Shown here: positions 62,266-64,000 of the stretch, one piece after another
Layout of the letters: each line of letters begins with the position of its first letter
Position numbering within the stretch: the stretch's first letter is position 1
NCBI GenBank assembly: GCA_963669405.2
Contig: CAXXHF010000003.1
Span: 124,001-188,000, forward strand
Direction: 5' to 3'
DNA: 64,000 nucleotides
Source of the DNA: Aureisphaera sp963669405
GTDB lineage: Bacteria; Bacteroidota; Bacteroidia; Flavobacteriales; Flavobacteriaceae
Notes under the pieces: generated by a model
Databases searched by the model: none
The model's input: only the letters and a program-made list of their open reading frames with translations
What the model was told of the DNA's origin: nothing
Program-made: the position numbers and the translations under genes

Positions 62266-63108
62266 ATGAAAAAAATGTTACTCATGCTGGTAGCGGTATT
62301 AGCCTATTCCGTTTCCTTTTCACAGATTAGTCCAGATACGTTTAATGATTTTGAAGATGGTACCACCCAAGGGTGGTCCAATGGAAGCAGTTCTCCCAAT
62401 CCACCAACCAATGTACCCGATGGAGGTCCTGGGGGTGCTGGAGATGCTTTTTTAGAAGAAATTAGCGGTGGTGGAGCTGGCCCAGGAAGCCGAATGATCA
62501 TATTTAACCAAGAACCTGAGTGGTTGGGAGACTATTCACTCTTGCTGGATATTAGCTTTGATGCCAAGGTTCCTACCAATGATGATCTTCTTCTCCGAGT
62601 GGCCATGAAAGGAGGAAGCGATGATAGTACCATTTCATCTACCGTTGCCATTACCGTTCCTGGCGGAAGTGATTGGAATACGTATTCCATTAATTTAGGA
62701 GCCGGTAGTTTTACCCTTGTTGGCGGTACTAACACCATAGAAGAAGTATTACAGGATGTAGTAGATGTGCGTATACTACATAGCGATTCTCCCAGTTATT
62801 TGGGCCAAAGCATTGCTGCGACCCTACAATTGGATAATATTTCCATTACAGGACTTATTGGCGTGGAAGACCAGCTAAAAGCAAGTTTCCAGGCATATCC
62901 CAATCCAACAGTGAATACCTTGCAGGTTGCTGCCGAAGTAGTGATGGATTCGTATAAAATTTATAACCTATTGGGCGCTAAAGTTGCCGAAGGAACTATA
63001 GAAGCTACACAAAAGCAAATCAACGTATCTGCCTTACAGAGTGGGACATACCTAATTGAAATTATTGCTGGAGATCAAACCACTACACAGAAGTTTCTCA
63101 AGAAATAA
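62266..63108 (+). CDS. T9SS-exported protein, carbohydrate-binding-like N-terminus
   Basis: 280 residues from ATG 62266 (ATG 62260 also possible). Signal peptide (LMLVAVLAYSVSFSQ), a jelly-roll-like domain beginning NDFEDGTTQGWSNGSSSP (CBM/laminin-G-like pattern of surface proteins), then a type A sorting domain (AYPNPTVNTLQVAAE ... KFLKK). No catalytic motif. Paralogue of the next gene. Confidence 0.88.
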   Translation: MKKMLLMLVAVLAYSVSFSQISPDTFNDFEDGTTQGWSNGSSSPNPPTNVPDGGPGGAGDAFLEEISGGGAGPGSRMIIFNQEPEWLGDYSLLLDISFDAKVPTNDDLLLRVAMKGGSDDSTISSTVAITVPGGSDWNTYSINLGAGSFTLVGGTNTIEEVLQDVVDVRILHSDSPSYLGQSIAATLQLDNISITGLIGVEDQLKASFQAYPNPTVNTLQVAAEVVMDSYKIYNLLGAKVAEGTIEATQKQINVSALQSGTYLIEIIAGDQTTTQKFLKK

Positions 63109-63131
63109 GACTCCTATAAATTTAAATAATG

Positions 63132-63165
63132 GGTTTCTTTTCTTATCTTGAAAAGAAACCTTTTT
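63132..63165 (+). terminator. Intrinsic terminator, just 3 bp from the next start codon
   Basis: Perfect 11-bp stem GGTTTCTTTTC/GAAAAGAAACC (63132-63142, 63150-63160), 7-nt loop, five Ts. It ends the gene at 63108. Confidence 0.85.
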
Positions 63166-63168
63166 GCT

Positions 63169-64000
63169 ATGAAAGAAATGATTGCCTTTTGTGCATTCTT
63201 TGTGATACAGTTCACCTATGCACAACATTTTAACAGTGACTTTGATGATGGTACTTTACAGGGTTGGACTAATACAGATACTTCTACCAGTGGGATGACT
63301 GCTGAGGAAGATGCAGGATTTTTCTATTTGCAAAAAGACACCCACGGGGGCAGTACCCCCTCACAAAATGAGATGGCCATTGTAAACGAAGTTCCAGAAT
63401 TCTGGGGAGGGAATCACTTTTATGAACATATTGATGGCACAGCGTTGAGACAAGTTATCATACGGATGAGAAACCAGAATCCTTACGATTTGCATCTTCG
63501 TTTTTCATATGAAGGAGCCAATGGGTATAGAGTAGTTACTACAGATGCAGAAATTGTTCCAGCACAATCAGATTGGTTCGGATACTTCCCATATTTTAAT
63601 ATTGAGACTCATCAAGGGCAATTTATATATGATAACATTACAATACTTACAGATACTACAGGAATTCCTCCTGAAGAAGTATTTAACAATGTAGTAGATT
63701 TATTTGAAAATGTGGTTGAATTCAGGGTTTTGCACAACGAGGCCCTTTCCTACCACGGTGCTGAAATAGAGGGCATTTTAGAAGTAGACCATATTAGTTC
63801 GCATGATGTTTTATCGGTTGAAGAGCAACTTGAAGCTTCATTTAAGATTTTCCCTAATCCCGCTATAAATACCGTACAAGTAGTTGCCCATATAGAAATG
63901 GAATACTATGCCATTTACAATTTGTTGGGCGCCAAAGTCGCAGAAGGCATTATTGAAACCACACGGAAACAAATAGATGTTTCTTCCTTAATAAGTGGGG
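63169..64000 (+). CDS. T9SS-exported protein, paralogue of the preceding gene (3' end cut by window)
   Basis: ATG at 63169, open to the window end (277 codons). Signal peptide (FCAFFVIQFTYAQ), jelly-roll-like domain starting NSDFDDGTLQGWTNTDTS, and a sorting domain similar to that of the preceding gene (FKIFPNPAINTVQVVA, YNLLGAKVAEG). A strong terminator ends only 3 bp before the ATG, so expression needs its own promoter or read-through. Function unknown. Confidence 0.88.
   Translation, partial: MKEMIAFCAFFVIQFTYAQHFNSDFDDGTLQGWTNTDTSTSGMTAEEDAGFFYLQKDTHGGSTPSQNEMAIVNEVPEFWGGNHFYEHIDGTALRQVIIRMRNQNPYDLHLRFSYEGANGYRVVTTDAEIVPAQSDWFGYFPYFNIETHQGQFIYDNITILTDTTGIPPEEVFNNVVDLFENVVEFRVLHNEALSYHGAEIEGILEVDHISSHDVLSVEEQLEASFKIFPNPAINTVQVVAHIEMEYYAIYNLLGAKVAEGIIETTRKQIDVSSLISG

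Noticed and set aside
1..64000. CRISPR array, insertion sequence or prophage
   Set aside because: No regularly spaced repeats, transposase, integrase or phage structural genes were seen on either strand.

Overview
The window reads as a chromosomal segment of a marine-type member of the Flavobacteriaceae (phylum Bacteroidota). Evidence: low-GC coding sequence; several secreted proteins that end in a type IX secretion system (T9SS) type A sorting domain (FPNP...GVYLLKL...KIVRL type); promoters of the Bacteroidota form TTTG-N19-TAnnTTTG; scarcity of Shine-Dalgarno sequences; and families typical of the group (DUF4199, DUF5777, DUF3857, pirin, sensor of ECF sigma, RsmB with MRLHRNLVFA start). No rRNA, tRNA, IS element, phage or CRISPR array was recognised.

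Layout. 1-7060 (minus) is a fatty-acid degradation region: a MarR regulator with its palindromic operator, a hydroxyacyl-CoA dehydrogenase/enoyl-CoA hydratase cut by the window edge, and a long-chain acyl-CoA synthetase, separated by a thioredoxin/MsrA-like protein, a membrane-anchored LuxR regulator and an Asn/Ser/His-rich secreted protein. 7178-14671 holds three tandem secreted M14 zinc carboxypeptidases, each with its own terminator. 14790-18464 is purL. 18625-21375 holds a small ORF, a NarL-type two-component pair, a membrane protein and a lipoprotein. 21811-28780 is an accessory-looking cluster of two convergent operons (nucleotidyltransferase, radical SAM, double methyltransferase; against flippase, glycosyltransferase, nucleoside phosphorylase). 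28781-35425 has a beta-barrel protein, a secreted endonuclease, an rRNA methyltransferase, a beta-propeller lipoprotein, an ECF sigma/anti-sigma/sensor operon and a tandem pair of putative small RNAs. 35426-40505 is an envelope operon (DUF4199, polyprenyl-phosphate-type glycosyltransferase, phosphohexomutase, MsbA-like ABC exporter). 40668-52130 is mixed housekeeping: L31, L34, a GlmU-like protein, MtaB, an oligopeptide-binding lipoprotein, an ion channel, pirin, a lytic transglycosylase, and a LipL32-family surface protein. 52234-55086 is carB, split by two compensating one-base indels. 55108-59200 is a DUF3857/transglutaminase pair. 59351-64000 is a cell-envelope redox set (c-type cytochrome lipoprotein, YceI, OB-fold protein, DUF5777 barrel, cupredoxin) followed by two paralogous T9SS cargo proteins.

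Most novel signals: (i) two tandem small-RNA units (35026-35423) repeated with a 235-bp period, each with an upstream box, a consensus promoter, a hairpin presenting a GCCCCAA-type loop and an intrinsic terminator; (ii) a LipL32 homologue outside Leptospira; (iii) the nucleotidyltransferase / radical SAM / double-methyltransferase operon; (iv) long perfect palindromes at 2434-2451 and 28869-28894 sharing the core ATGCATGCAT; (v) 22-bp phased repeats at 21464-21540; and (vi) the doubly frameshifted carB. All functional statements rest on reading motifs by eye; no database search was run.
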